A stretch of 64,000 nt of DNA, from assembly GCF_003605435.1 (NCBI RefSeq), contig NZ_QXQB01000005.1, positions 248,001 to 312,000 on the forward strand, read 5' to 3'. This document shows positions 16,864 to 26,458 of the stretch, one piece after another. Positions within the stretch are counted from its first letter, which is position 1, and every line of letters begins with the position of its first letter. A program made the position numbers and the translations under genes. This DNA is from Paenibacillus pinisoli. GTDB taxonomy: Bacteria > Bacillota > Bacilli > Paenibacillales > Paenibacillaceae. The notes under the pieces were generated by a model. That model saw nothing but the letters and a program-made list of their open reading frames with translations. It did not search any database and had not been told where the DNA came from.

Positions 16864-17967
16864 CTATTTTGCGCTAGTACCGAGTCCTTTGAACCAGTTC
16901 CGCAGAAGGGCAAGCCCGCATAGCAGCATGGGGAAAACAACAAATCCGATCAATATATAGCTGGTTCCTATATTTGCAATAAAGGTGGACACCGTCTGAA
17001 AATCCGGCCCTACCCAAAAACATACGAAGAGCAGCAGCAAGCCGACGGGCATGACGATCGCTTCCGGCTTCTGAAGCCGGAATGTATCGGAGATGCCACG
17101 AGTGATCGCATAATAATAGACGCTGATTTTGATATATTCGCCTAATACCCATACCATCATCACAATTGCCTCCAAATGCTCAAAAAACTCGGCATAAGCG
17201 ATATATCTGGCTGCCATTAGCACGGGGTATGTATAGTAGCCGGCGCTTTCCCCTACCAGCATAAAGACGGCCAGATTAGACGCCACCATGACAAACGTGA
17301 TGCCGGTAACGCACCAGAAGCCCCATTTCTTGATGTTGTTCTTGTCCCGCACCAATGGCAATATATATACTGCCAGCAGCAACTGGCTGAACCAGCCGTC
17401 CACCACAAGAGAGCCCTGAAGGACGGGTGCCGGCCCTCTCTCAAGCAGCGGCAGCAGATGGTGGGGATTAAGCTCCGGTATAAGCAGCACGAGTATTAGC
17501 AACGTAAATAAAGTAATAATCGGAACAAAAATTTGACCGGTACGCGCAATTACCTCAAATCCCCTTCTTACCGCCCATCCGCATAAAATAAGCATTGTCC
17601 CGATAATGACGACAATTGGCGTCTTCAGAAAAAAGTTGGATTCAATAAACTCCGCGTAATCGCGAATGGAAATGGAGACGATGTGAAATTGGAATGCGAT
17701 GAACAGGATGCTGACCGCTTTCCCTAGATAAGTGCCAAATAGAGATTCCATCAGCCTGACAACGGAACCTTCCGGCGAAAGCTTGAATAATTGGTATGCA
17801 AGCCATACAACCAGATAGCCTACAGCCATTCCAATAAGGGGCGTCAGCCACATATCCTTCTCCGACAAACGAGTCGTAATGGACGGCATGAGAAGCACAG
17901 TAGAACTGAGCACGAACTGGAACATTATGATGGCCAGCTGGAAGGAAGAGATTTTCCCGTTCAGCAT
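16864..17967 (-). CDS. gerAB: Spore germination permease-like subunit (GerAB type)
   Basis: A 367-residue APC-like membrane protein with ten predicted helices and the endospore germination family pattern (QLAIIMFQFVLSS at the N-terminus, VVDGWFSQLLLAVYI near residue 190). It is the nutrient-binding B subunit of a Ger receptor in the inner spore membrane. It starts one base after the stop of the small D gene (TGAT then ATG), indicating translational coupling, and is the last gene of the operon. Confidence 0.9.
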   Translation of the reverse strand: MLNGKISSFQLAIIMFQFVLSSTVLLMPSITTRLSEKDMWLTPLIGMAVGYLVVWLAYQLFKLSPEGSVVRLMESLFGTYLGKAVSILFIAFQFHIVSISIRDYAEFIESNFFLKTPIVVIIGTMLILCGWAVRRGFEVIARTGQIFVPIITLFTLLILVLLIPELNPHHLLPLLERGPAPVLQGSLVVDGWFSQLLLAVYILPLVRDKNNIKKWGFWCVTGITFVMVASNLAVFMLVGESAGYYTYPVLMAARYIAYAEFFEHLEAIVMMVWVLGEYIKISVYYYAITRGISDTFRLQKPEAIVMPVGLLLLFVCFWVGPDFQTVSTFIANIGTSYILIGFVVFPMLLCGLALLRNWFKGLGTSAK

Positions 17968-17968
17968 A

Positions 17969-18199
17969 TCAGCTCACCGGCTCCAGAAGCGGCTTCAGCG
18001 GCGTCAAGGCCTGCTCCACCCACTCCGTCAGATTAGGCAGCTGCGGATTGATAGCCATGCCTATCGCCAGCGCCAAGCTCAGCGCAAGCAGCATGCCTGC
18101 AACCCAGGCCTCCCGTTTTTTCAGGCTGCGCCAGGTGCCGTTAAGAAAACCTAATGCGATGGCGAACAACCAGACAAGCAGCATAAAGGGGATGGACAT
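17969..18199 (-). CDS. Small two-helix membrane protein of the germinant receptor operon
   Basis: A 76-residue protein with two hydrophobic helices (residues 4-20 and 30-52) and a short acidic/proline tail. Its ribosome site (GGAG) overlaps the end of the C-subunit gene and it is coupled to the B-subunit gene. Small two-helix D proteins are known from some Bacillus ger operons, where they modulate receptor output; this one fits by position and topology. The sequence alone gives no further function. Confidence 0.75.
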   Translation of the reverse strand: MSIPFMLLVWLFAIALGFLNGTWRSLKKREAWVAGMLLALSLALAIGMAINPQLPNLTEWVEQALTPLKPLLEPVS

Positions 18200-18206
18200 A
18201 CGGACA

Positions 18207-19415
18207 TCACTCCATTGGGATGTTGTTGATTTGCTTTACAAGCGCACCGGGTCTGCGAATCTGAAAATTTACACTCGTGTCCGTCTTGATCCTTAGGAAC
18301 GTCTCGCTCCATTCCGGTTTGGCAGCAGCCCATTGCTTCGGATATTTTCTGCGGAACAGCCTGCTATAGCCCAAAATATCCGATTTATATTTTTGCTGAA
18401 TGACATTCAGCGATTTGTCGACGTTTTTTTTGATCATCGCTTCAAAAAGATCCTCTATTTCCGTCAGCTGCTCCGGTACGGAATAATCCATCCGGCTGGC
18501 GTTCTGGATCAGGTTCCCCTCACATTCTATGATCAGCTCCATTCTCCACTCGCCGCTGCTGTCGATTTTGGGGATAAGCTTGGACTTGCTTGCCGTTAAA
18601 TTCACAGCAACAGTCTCATCCTTCGCCACAGCTGCCGTCAATATCGTACTGGCTTTGATCTGATTCGTAATCCAGAAGTATCCATGGGTCAGCTCATTGT
18701 CCAGGCTGCCGATCATACGGCCTTTTTTGAATATGGTAAGTCCTCTAAAATAAGGAACGTTGGCATTGCGCAGATGCTTCTTCTCCGACATGACGGCACT
18801 GGTCAGAATATACGGCACCGTATAGGTCTGCTCCGGCGTCTCCACGATCTGCTCCATCACGGTCTTCAAATCCACATCGATGCTGACCTCCGTCTTGGAC
18901 AGCTCCGTCAGCGCCTCCATCAAGTTCTGGTCCAGCCTGGGTATTACGCCCATCGTATCGATCGCTTTCCCTTGCGTCACATATATATTGGTCCGCTCTC
19001 GTGCCCGAACATACCTGAGGAAAAAGTCGAGATCGTCATTGAAGCCGCGCTCCGCTCGTTCTTTCCCAAATACATAGACATTGTTATGGCCCCAGTACAG
19101 CCTGCGAGACAGCCTCTTCTGGAGCTTCGACATCGCATCAGCCATCGAGGACCCTATGGCGCTGGATACGAGAATGTTGCCGTTTTTGCTCCCGGAATCC
19201 ATTCCTTCTTGTCCGCCGCCAGATTCGTTATTGTCGGGAGCAGGGAGATAGATTTCCACAGACAGCTTCACCTTGTTATTCTCTTCCTGGTCGATGCCGG
19301 CCCCCAGAATGATGGCAATGTCATTAACTTCAATTCGGTCCCAGCAGCCTGTAAGCAGGGCTATTGCAGCGATTGACGCTGCCGCGCGAATGAGATAGCG
19401 CATTGGTATTGTCAT
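18207..19415 (-). CDS. gerAC: Spore germination lipoprotein (Ger(x)C family)
   Basis: A 402-residue lipoprotein with a lipobox and family motif at the N-terminus (LLTGCWDRIEVNDIAI, Cys near residue 23) and the three-domain GerAC body. It is the C subunit of the receptor, attached to the outer face of the inner spore membrane. Its ATG lies 9 bases beyond the A-subunit stop, and GGAG sits within the end of that gene. Confidence 0.93.
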   Translation of the reverse strand: MTIPMRYLIRAAASIAAIALLTGCWDRIEVNDIAIILGAGIDQEENNKVKLSVEIYLPAPDNNESGGGQEGMDSGSKNGNILVSSAIGSSMADAMSKLQKRLSRRLYWGHNNVYVFGKERAERGFNDDLDFFLRYVRARERTNIYVTQGKAIDTMGVIPRLDQNLMEALTELSKTEVSIDVDLKTVMEQIVETPEQTYTVPYILTSAVMSEKKHLRNANVPYFRGLTIFKKGRMIGSLDNELTHGYFWITNQIKASTILTAAVAKDETVAVNLTASKSKLIPKIDSSGEWRMELIIECEGNLIQNASRMDYSVPEQLTEIEDLFEAMIKKNVDKSLNVIQQKYKSDILGYSRLFRRKYPKQWAAAKPEWSETFLRIKTDTSVNFQIRRPGALVKQINNIPME

Positions 19416-19424
19416 AGCCGCATC

Positions 19425-20927
19425 TCACTCCTGTTTTCGATGCAATTTAGAGACATGCATGCCCGGTTTGCTGCGCCAGCTTCCCCCGCTTTTCGTCAGC
19501 CTCGGCCGCTTTCGCGGAAGCCAGGCGGGCGGACGCATCACGACGTCCGTCCATTCTCCGACCATCATTGGCGCGATGGGAGACAAATACGGCAGTCCGA
19601 ATGACCGCAGCGAACAGAGATGAATCGTTATGCCGATAATCCCCATCAGCAGGCCAAGCAGGCCGAATATGCCGGCCAGCAGCATCATCGGGAATCGAAG
19701 CAGTCTGATGGAGATGCCTACCGAGTAATGCGGCAGCAAGAATGAGGCAATCCCTGTAATCGCGACGACCATGACCATGGGTGAAGAGACCAGCCCGGCT
19801 GAGGTTGCGGCTTGGCCGATGACCAGCGCCCCAACGATGCTGACGGCTGCGCCAACCTGCTTGGGCAGGCGCACGCCGGCTTCTCTCAGCGCCTCGAACA
19901 TCGTCTCCATCATGAATGCTTCCATCAGGGCAGGAAACGGAATCGATTCCCGCGACTTGGCGATGCTAAGGAGCAAAGCGGACGGCACCATCTCGTGATG
20001 GTAGGTAAGCAAAGCAACGTAACCGGATGGGACAAGCAGCGCAATGAAGAAGAAGGAATAACGGAGCCAGCGTATCGCCGTAGCGATGAGGAAGCGCTCA
20101 TAGTAATCTTCCGGCGATTGCAGCAAGGAGAACAGGCTGACGGGCGCAATCAAGGCCATAGGGGTATTGTCTGTCAAAATCACGATACGGCCCTCGAGCA
20201 GGCCGGCTGCCGCTGCATCCGGCCGCTCCGTGCATAGCATCTGCGGGAACGGAGAATACGGCTCGTCTTCGATATATTCCTCGATTGTGCCGCTCTCCAG
20301 CACGCCGTCGATCTCGATCATGCCAATGCGGTCCTCTACCTCCTTGACCAGCTCCGGCGCCGCCAATCCTTCAATATAGGCAATCGTAATATGCGATTTT
20401 GTCAACCGGCCAACCTCAATTCCCCTCATCTTCAGCTTTTGGCTTCTCAGCCTTCGCCGGAGCATTGCCCGATTGTCGACCATGCTCTCTGTGAATCCTT
20501 CGCGGGGACCGCGAATGACGGATTCCGCAGCGGGATCCTCGATCGCTCTCTTCCGCCATTCCGCCAAGGAGAAAGCGTAGCCGCGGTCGATTCCGTCGAC
20601 AAGGAGAATAACGCTGCCGGACGAGATATGATCGACCAGCTCTTCCATCGAGGATATTTCTTCGGAGCACACACCTGCAACTCTATATTGAAATTGCTCC
20701 TGCAAGGAGCCGTTATCTTCATGGAAGCTCCAACCAGCCATTTCTTTGCGGAGCTCATCCATTCGGTCCTCATGCGTCAATCCGCTGAAAAAAACAAACA
20801 TGCCGGGCAATTGCTCGCCAATCCTGAAGTGATACATTGAAGCATCGCTGCAATCATGCAGGAAATGCTTTAACTTCTCCCGCGATTCTTCAATATTGGC
20901 GGCCAGTGGCGTTTCATGGTCATTCAT
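19425..20927 (-). CDS. gerAA: Spore germination receptor A subunit (GerAA type)
   Basis: A 500-residue protein with a soluble N-terminal domain (to about residue 270) and a C-terminal membrane region of five or six helices, ending in a basic tail. Motifs such as VEDRIGMIEIDGVLESGTIEEYI and PYLSPIAP near the C-terminus are those of the GerA family, which form the ion-conducting part of the receptor. The ATG at 20927 is chosen because AAGGGGG lies 6 bases before it; the frame is open to 21017 without a better site. First gene of the A-C-D-B operon. Confidence 0.92.
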   Translation of the reverse strand: MNDHETPLAANIEESREKLKHFLHDCSDASMYHFRIGEQLPGMFVFFSGLTHEDRMDELRKEMAGWSFHEDNGSLQEQFQYRVAGVCSEEISSMEELVDHISSGSVILLVDGIDRGYAFSLAEWRKRAIEDPAAESVIRGPREGFTESMVDNRAMLRRRLRSQKLKMRGIEVGRLTKSHITIAYIEGLAAPELVKEVEDRIGMIEIDGVLESGTIEEYIEDEPYSPFPQMLCTERPDAAAAGLLEGRIVILTDNTPMALIAPVSLFSLLQSPEDYYERFLIATAIRWLRYSFFFIALLVPSGYVALLTYHHEMVPSALLLSIAKSRESIPFPALMEAFMMETMFEALREAGVRLPKQVGAAVSIVGALVIGQAATSAGLVSSPMVMVVAITGIASFLLPHYSVGISIRLLRFPMMLLAGIFGLLGLLMGIIGITIHLCSLRSFGLPYLSPIAPMMVGEWTDVVMRPPAWLPRKRPRLTKSGGSWRSKPGMHVSKLHRKQE

Positions 20928-21412
20928 AGACATCCCCCTTGTTTCGCGGGTGAGTTGGACGTCCTTATCTTTTGCCAATACCTTCTTTTTTATCCTTATC
21001 CCTTCCATGGCGAGCATTTCCGCGAAAGATGGGCGTGCAAGCTGGAGAACTTAATAAAGCCTGATTTGCGAAGCAGAGGTCAGGCCACTATACGCAAGGG
21101 GTGGAGGAATAAGCCATGGGTCGTCACAAGCAGCGCTCCTCAGCAGGCAGAAACGTGTCGTTCGCGATTCGCTCCAGGCAAGCAGAGAATGACGTAGCAG
21201 GTACAGCGGCTCAACATCGGAACCAGAAGGGTCATACGCCGAACAGCCCGTCGACAGGCTAGCTGCCAGTCGGACGAATTTTGGGAAATGATCTTTTTGG
21301 TTTGTGCTCAAGCTATGCTTGCATAGCTGCATCCGAATGCGGTATAGCAGAAAAAAGACTGCCGGGTAATACCCGGCAGTCTTCCCTTTTAACAATCCAT
21401 ACAGCATGAATA
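20928..21412. other. Gene-free stretch upstream of the germination operon
   Basis: About 480 bp between gerAA and the deacetylase fusion, both on the minus strand. It should contain the forespore (sigma-G-type) promoter of the ger operon, but I could not place it with confidence. Open frames here lack ribosome sites, and the longest runs into the terminator stem, so they are discounted. Confidence 0.5.
21355..21383 (-). terminator. Terminator of the MBOAT/deacetylase operon
   Basis: A 13-bp stem AAGACTGCCGGGT with a 3-base loop, followed by TTTTTTC on the minus strand, 30 bases past the deacetylase fusion stop. Confidence 0.9.
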
Positions 21413-23248
21413 TTATTTGCCCTGCAGCCTTGCTACCAGCGTCTCGCTAGGCACTTCAGGCCCGCCATTGATCCGTTTAAGAGCAAATAGCGAATCCGGG
21501 TCACCTTTGACGATCTGGTTAATGCCCGATTTCGTCGACAGCGTGGAGCGATAGCCCATGTCCTTCAGGATTTGCTCGGACAGGTGGGAATAGAAGCCGA
21601 ACGGATAGGTGAAGATGTTCACCGTATTGCCTAGATGCTGTTCGATAGAATCCGCCATGCCCCCAATATCGGAATGAAGCGCTTTGGCATAATCCCCGTT
21701 CGATTCGCCTTCCATTTGCAGCACACCGCTGCGTACGGAAGGGTCATCCGGATTCGATTCATGCATGTCATAGCTGTGATTCTGAATATCGATAATGCCG
21801 GAGTCTTGCATTTCCTTAGCCTGCTCCCACGTAAAATGCGGATAGAACTGCTTGCCCGGAATCCGGTGCTCACTGCGTCCAGTGGACCAGCCGATTATGG
21901 AGATGGTCGCATTAAAGCCCAGCTCCTTCAGCACTGGATATCCGTATTCATAATTGCTCAGATATCCGTCATCGAATGTGATCGCCACCGGATTGTCCGG
22001 CAGCTCCTTCTTCCCGTCTACATAGTCGATCAAATCAGAGATCAGCACCGTATTGAAGCCTGCAGCTTTGACCGCTTCCATGTCGCTGCGGAACTTGGCA
22101 GGCGGCGTAATGAGCGAGTTCGGCTCATACGGATCATCGTCGATATGATGATAGACCAATATTGGAAGGTTGACCGTTTCCTTGGACGGCGCAGCAGGAC
22201 GCTCGAAGACCGCTGCCGCATGCTCCGCCACATTATCCTTGGTCGTCAAGTGACCGAAGCCCTTCGGCACATAGACGCTCTCATCCTGGAAGATGTACCC
22301 CAGCATCATGCTGCCAAGGGTATTGCGATAGTGCATCGTATCATAGAAATAACGCGGATCGCCGCTAATCGGCGTATAGCCGGAGAAGTCCCAGAAATCC
22401 GTAACTTCCGCCAGCTTGGACCAATATTCCTTCAGGTCTTCCATGTCATAGCTGAGCAGCTCCTGCTCCGAAGTCGCCCCCGTAATTAGCCGGAACGTTG
22501 CGCCGTGCGATTCCGCATATGCTTTCATTCGCGCAAGCGCATCAACGTTCTTGTCGAGAGCCGATGCCTCCAGCTTGCCGAATGGAGCGAAGGCCGCTTT
22601 GTTCGCCTGCATATAAGCTTCGAGATCATCAACCTTCTCCGCATCTCGCTTCACTTTATTATAGACGCCGGTCTCCGGTATGAACTGCGAGTATTCGAAT
22701 GAATCGACTGCCCGCTTGGCGTAACCCTCCAGCTTGGAATAGCCGTATGAAGGATTCAGCTTCAAATAATCCAAATAAAACTTAAATGTCGACTCGCCTG
22801 ATACTTTAGCATGGAGCGATTGCTTGAAGTCAGTCGCCTTCTCGTTGAAATGGCTGAGTTCTTGCAGGCTCATATGCACTACGATATTTTGGGGCTTGTA
22901 CTCATCTACAAGATAATAAAGCGTCTTCTCGTAATCGTTGAAATCCCCGCCGTACATCAGCATGCTGTAGAACTTCGCATCGTCTCCGTAATATTGGTTC
23001 AACAGCTCGGGAGAGATCGAGCTTGATTTGGAACCGCCGATAATATACGAATTATAGCGTTCATGGTACTGGTCCAGGTAGCCGATCTTGGCTACGCGCG
23101 GATTATTGACCATGTTGTAGGAGTGCCATTTGAGCACCTTGTCGCCGAATACGCCGAAGGGATCGACGACGATGTTGAAGCCTGCCACGACCGCCGCCGC
23201 CAAACCTAGCGACGCGACGAACGCGATCAACCATTTGCGCAATTTCAC
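21413..23248 (-). CDS. SGNH (DltD/AlgX-like) and polysaccharide deacetylase (NodB) fusion
   Basis: A 611-residue exported protein anchored by one N-terminal helix (residues 6-25). Residues about 30-330 resemble the DltD/AlgJ/AlgX SGNH group: a serine block in IIGGSKSSSISPE near residue 70 and a late Asp-x-x-His in YDTMHYRN near 310. Residues about 365-600 form a NodB deacetylase, with ILVYHHIDDD, the ITFDDGY metal-binding motif and NHSYDMH. It lies 11 bases after an MBOAT gene, so the two probably modify one cell-surface polymer. GTG start with GAGGTGA upstream. The domain split is read by eye; the polymer is unknown. Confidence 0.8.
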   Translation of the reverse strand: MKLRKWLIAFVASLGLAAAVVAGFNIVVDPFGVFGDKVLKWHSYNMVNNPRVAKIGYLDQYHERYNSYIIGGSKSSSISPELLNQYYGDDAKFYSMLMYGGDFNDYEKTLYYLVDEYKPQNIVVHMSLQELSHFNEKATDFKQSLHAKVSGESTFKFYLDYLKLNPSYGYSKLEGYAKRAVDSFEYSQFIPETGVYNKVKRDAEKVDDLEAYMQANKAAFAPFGKLEASALDKNVDALARMKAYAESHGATFRLITGATSEQELLSYDMEDLKEYWSKLAEVTDFWDFSGYTPISGDPRYFYDTMHYRNTLGSMMLGYIFQDESVYVPKGFGHLTTKDNVAEHAAAVFERPAAPSKETVNLPILVYHHIDDDPYEPNSLITPPAKFRSDMEAVKAAGFNTVLISDLIDYVDGKKELPDNPVAITFDDGYLSNYEYGYPVLKELGFNATISIIGWSTGRSEHRIPGKQFYPHFTWEQAKEMQDSGIIDIQNHSYDMHESNPDDPSVRSGVLQMEGESNGDYAKALHSDIGGMADSIEQHLGNTVNIFTYPFGFYSHLSEQILKDMGYRSTLSTKSGINQIVKGDPDSLFALKRINGGPEVPSETLVARLQGK

Positions 23249-23259
23249 CTATTGTCACC

Positions 23260-24690
23260 TCAGAATTGGAAATATAGGAAATTGGATACCGAAGTCATCT
23301 GTGCCAGCGAGATGCCTAGCAGCAGCGCTGCCGCGACCGCGTGGCGAACGCTGGGCTTGAAGTCATGCGACATCTGCGCCGAGTTCTTCCCGAAGAACGA
23401 AATCGCCATGCCGATGAGCACCAGCGCAATCGTATAGGCGTTGTAAGCTGCGAAGCTTGCCACCTTGTCGAATGCGGCTGCCATGTCCATGCCCGTGAAA
23501 TCCTTTAAGCTGAGCATCTTGCGGATCACCGTCCACGCTTCGCCCATCGTATCGGATACGAACAGAATCCGGGTTCCGATTACACCTGCGAACGTAAGCG
23601 TCCATGCCAGGATGAACGGCAGCTTCCACTTGTTGCGGTACATGAAGTGGGACATGCATACGAAGACGCCGTTGATCAGTCCCCACACGATGAATTGCCA
23701 GCCCGCGCCGTGCCAGAAGCCTGATACAAAAAACGTCATCATGACCGAAAAGTAGAAGTTGAAGCTCCCGCTTCCCTTACGGTAGAAGCTGCGGAAGATA
23801 TAGTCCGACAGGAACTTCGACAGCGTCATATGCCATCTCTGCCAATACTCGCGGAAGTTCCGCGCCTTATACGGCGAGTTGAAGTTATGCGGCAGCCTGA
23901 TATTGAACAGCAGCGCAAGACCTAGCGCCATATCGGCATAACCGGACAGATCGAAGTAATAAGAGATCGTATATCCGACCGATGCAAGCCACGCGGACAG
24001 CGTATCGCCGGCCCCGACATTCGCATAGAACGATGCGGCATAGCTCGTAATCGGGTCAGCCAGCATAATCTTCTTCGCGCAGCCGATGGAGAACAGGAAC
24101 ATGCCCAGCATGATATTCGCCGGATTGATGCGGCGCATCGCATTGTCCTGGTATTGCGGGATAACATCGGCATGATGCACGATCGGTCCCACGATCAATT
24201 GCGGGAAGAAGGTTATGAACAGCAGGAAGTCTACAATCGGCGTTTCCTTGGTCAGTCCTTTATAGCAATCGACCAGATAAGCGATCAGTTGGAATGTATA
24301 GAACGATATCCCGAGCGGAAGCACGATCTCCAGCAGCGGAAAAGCTTGTCCGGTCAAATGATTGACATTTTCGATAGCGAAGTTCGCATATTTGTAATAC
24401 CCCAGAAACGCGACATTGAGCAGCAAGCCGATGGTGAGCAATAGCCGCTTCGTCCATGTCGCTCCCTGTTTGCCTGCTTTCACGATCATGCTGCCGATCG
24501 CAAAGTTGACGAGGATGTCGAGCATGAACAAGATTACAAATGTTCCGCTGCCTTGCGCGTAGAAGTATATCGACGCCATGACAAGCCATAGCTTCGCGAC
24601 GTTCGGCTCCTTCACATAAGTAAGCAACCGGTAGACGAGAAAGGTCACCGGCAGAAATAAGAATATGAACGTATAAGTGGAAAAGATCAA
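23260..24690 (-). CDS. MBOAT-family membrane O-acyltransferase (DltB/AlgI-like)
   Basis: A 476-residue multi-span protein. The AlgI/DltB signature is complete: YWQRWHMTLSKFL near residue 290 and VSGFWHGAGW near 328, with the catalytic His in the latter. Such proteins move acetyl or D-alanyl groups across the membrane to an extracellular partner of the DltD/AlgX kind, here the fusion encoded next. No dltA or dltC lies nearby, so acetylation of an exopolysaccharide or cell wall polymer is more likely than D-alanylation. TTG start with AGAAGG 8 bases upstream. Confidence 0.9.
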   Translation of the reverse strand: MIFSTYTFIFLFLPVTFLVYRLLTYVKEPNVAKLWLVMASIYFYAQGSGTFVILFMLDILVNFAIGSMIVKAGKQGATWTKRLLLTIGLLLNVAFLGYYKYANFAIENVNHLTGQAFPLLEIVLPLGISFYTFQLIAYLVDCYKGLTKETPIVDFLLFITFFPQLIVGPIVHHADVIPQYQDNAMRRINPANIMLGMFLFSIGCAKKIMLADPITSYAASFYANVGAGDTLSAWLASVGYTISYYFDLSGYADMALGLALLFNIRLPHNFNSPYKARNFREYWQRWHMTLSKFLSDYIFRSFYRKGSGSFNFYFSVMMTFFVSGFWHGAGWQFIVWGLINGVFVCMSHFMYRNKWKLPFILAWTLTFAGVIGTRILFVSDTMGEAWTVIRKMLSLKDFTGMDMAAAFDKVASFAAYNAYTIALVLIGMAISFFGKNSAQMSHDFKPSVRHAVAAALLLGISLAQMTSVSNFLYFQF

Positions 24691-24751
24691 CGTGGCAACC
24701 TTCTTTCAATAAATGCGTATGCGACTGAAGCGTTCCCTCTGCAGCTTGCTC

Positions 24752-25177
24752 TTACAATTTCTTGATCATGCGGATGTGCGGAATGCCTTCCTCCATGAAC
24801 TCATCGGAGTCTGCCTTGTACCCGAGCCGCTCATAAAAGCCCGCCGCTTGTGTTTGCGCATGGAGCTTCGCTTTGGGCAGATCGGCCTCCCTGGCCACTT
24901 CCTCCAGCTCTTCCATGACAGCAGCGCCGATTCCATGCTTGCGGAATTGCGCCAGCACACAGATACGCTCCAGCTTCGCCATTCCTTCTACCACCCGGAT
25001 GCGGCCAGCTCCAGCCGGCTCTCCATTATACTTGACCAGCACATGGATGGCATCTTCCTCATGCTCGTCGATTTCGACATCAGGCGACACGCCTTGTTCA
25101 TTCACGAATACTTCCATCCGGATGCGGTAAGCCTCATCCAGCTGTTCCTTTGATTCTACTCTTTCAGTTGTTACCAT
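24752..25177 (-). CDS. GNAT-family N-acetyltransferase
   Basis: A 141-residue acetyl-CoA-dependent acetyltransferase. The acceptor-side EVFVNEQGVSPDVEID block near residue 24 and the acetyl-CoA loop ICVLAQFRKHGIGAAVMEEL near 75 are typical of the ElaA/YjcF-like branch. Substrate unknown. The ATG at 25177 is preferred to one at 25201, because the promoter just upstream would start transcription near 25208, leaving no room for a ribosome site before the earlier ATG. Confidence 0.8.
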   Translation of the reverse strand: MVTTERVESKEQLDEAYRIRMEVFVNEQGVSPDVEIDEHEEDAIHVLVKYNGEPAGAGRIRVVEGMAKLERICVLAQFRKHGIGAAVMEELEEVAREADLPKAKLHAQTQAAGFYERLGYKADSDEFMEEGIPHIRMIKKL

Positions 25178-25213
25178 GGCTCCATCCGCCACTCCCTTCA
25201 TAATATCTTCTCT

Positions 25214-25243
25214 ATTATAATGCTATTTTTCACCGTTTGCCAA
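25214..25243 (-). promoter_or_regulatory. Promoter of the GNAT gene
   Basis: On the minus strand TTGGCA (25238-25243), an 18-base spacer and a perfect TATAAT (25214-25219). Confidence 0.7.
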
Positions 25244-25360
25244 AAGGCTTCAAAAATCGACGTTGCTCCCCCATGCATTCCTTTATTGATGAAAACCCAT
25301 AATAGACATATAATGTCTTGTGACAGCTGTTAAAGTCTGGTTATGGAGGGTCAAGATTTT

Positions 25361-26320
25361 ATGGGCAATTTTTGGGCGCTTGTCAAAAAAGGCAATACAT
25401 CATCCGCCACAGCAGCACTTGGCAATACCGGACTCGCCATCATTAAAGCTATCGGAGCGTCCTTCAGCGGCAGCGGCACCATGTTCGCCTCCGCCATGCA
25501 TTCCGTGGCGGATGCAGTGAACCAGGGGTTCGTCTTCCTCGGCAGCGTGCTTGCCGAGCGGCAGCCGACCAAGCGGTTCCCGACAGGCTTTGGCCGCGTC
25601 GTGAATCTGTTCTGCATGATCGCCGTTATCGTCGTTACGATTATGGCGTATGAGACTTTCCATAAGGGGCTTAAATTGATCAAGCATCCCGAGGAAGCCT
25701 CGAATTTCTGGCTCAACTTTATTATTCTGCTCATTGCAATCGTCATTGACGGCTCTATTCTGATCAAAGCTATGAAGGAGATTGTCAAGGAGACGCGCAG
25801 CGGAGCCAAGGGACTGGGCATTATTCCTTCCGCTATCCGCAATGCAGGCAGAGCGGCCCCGCCGACACGGCTCGTATTCTATGAAGATGTAGTGGCCACG
25901 CTCGGCGCGTTATTTGCCTTAATCGCCATTATTCTCGCGGAGTACTCCAGCTTCAAGCTGATGGACGGCATTGCTACCATCCTGATCGCCTGCCTGATGA
26001 TTGGCGTCGCCTTCAAGGTCGGTTACGACAACATGGTGGGCCTGATCGGCGTTGCGGCTCCGAAGGACGTAGAGGACCGGATCGGCGCCATCATTCTGGA
26101 CAATCCTGACGTTACCGATATCGGCAAGATGCGCATCGTCCAGGAAGGCAAGAACTATCATGTCGAAGCCTACGTAGAGCTTCGCAAAGGCTTCTCGCTA
26201 GCCGAAGCGACAGAGATCAATCATCGGGTGCGTGCCAAGCTGCTGGAAGATCCCGACGTCGCCGATGTCACGCTTGGCATTATGGACGATAACGGCATTA
26301 TATCCTGGAAGCGGCCTTGA
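25361..26320 (+). CDS. Cation diffusion facilitator (CDF) metal exporter
   Basis: A 319-residue CDF transporter with six hydrophobic helices and a C-terminal cytoplasmic domain (residues about 235-315). The family uses proton antiport to export Zn, Fe, Mn or similar divalent ions. The SAMHSVADAVNQ motif in helix II (residues about 46-57) gives the Asp/His metal site, and FYEDVVATLG in helix V the second half. The ATG at 25361 is chosen over 25343 because GGAGGG lies 10 bases before it and overlaps the earlier ATG. Confidence 0.88.
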   Translation: MGNFWALVKKGNTSSATAALGNTGLAIIKAIGASFSGSGTMFASAMHSVADAVNQGFVFLGSVLAERQPTKRFPTGFGRVVNLFCMIAVIVVTIMAYETFHKGLKLIKHPEEASNFWLNFIILLIAIVIDGSILIKAMKEIVKETRSGAKGLGIIPSAIRNAGRAAPPTRLVFYEDVVATLGALFALIAIILAEYSSFKLMDGIATILIACLMIGVAFKVGYDNMVGLIGVAAPKDVEDRIGAIILDNPDVTDIGKMRIVQEGKNYHVEAYVELRKGFSLAEATEINHRVRAKLLEDPDVADVTLGIMDDNGIISWKRP

Positions 26321-26346
26321 CACCTGACACGATAGCAATTAAGCAT

Positions 26347-26406
26347 GCCCGTTTGCGGCGGCAATGACCTTTTCGAATGTCATTGTCCTCTGCAAGCGGG
26401 CTTTTT
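26347..26406 (+). terminator. Terminator of the CDF gene
   Basis: GCCCGTTTGC (26347-26356) pairs with GCAAGCGGGC (26392-26401), with an inner CAATGAC/GTCATTG stem, and is followed by five T. Confidence 0.85.
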
Positions 26407-26412
26407 CCTTCA

Positions 26413-26442
26413 TTGACACAGGTTTCCGCCCCGCTCTATAAT
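26413..26442 (+). promoter_or_regulatory. Promoter of the FhuF-like gene
   Basis: TTGACA (26413-26418), an 18-base spacer and TATAAT (26437-26442), both perfect consensus. Confidence 0.85.
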
Positions 26443-26458
26443 TACTCTAGTCTTATGG

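Noticed and set aside
21051..21407. 118-codon minus-strand frame upstream of gerAA
   Set aside because: It begins inside a terminator stem, has no ribosome site, and no recognisable motif.
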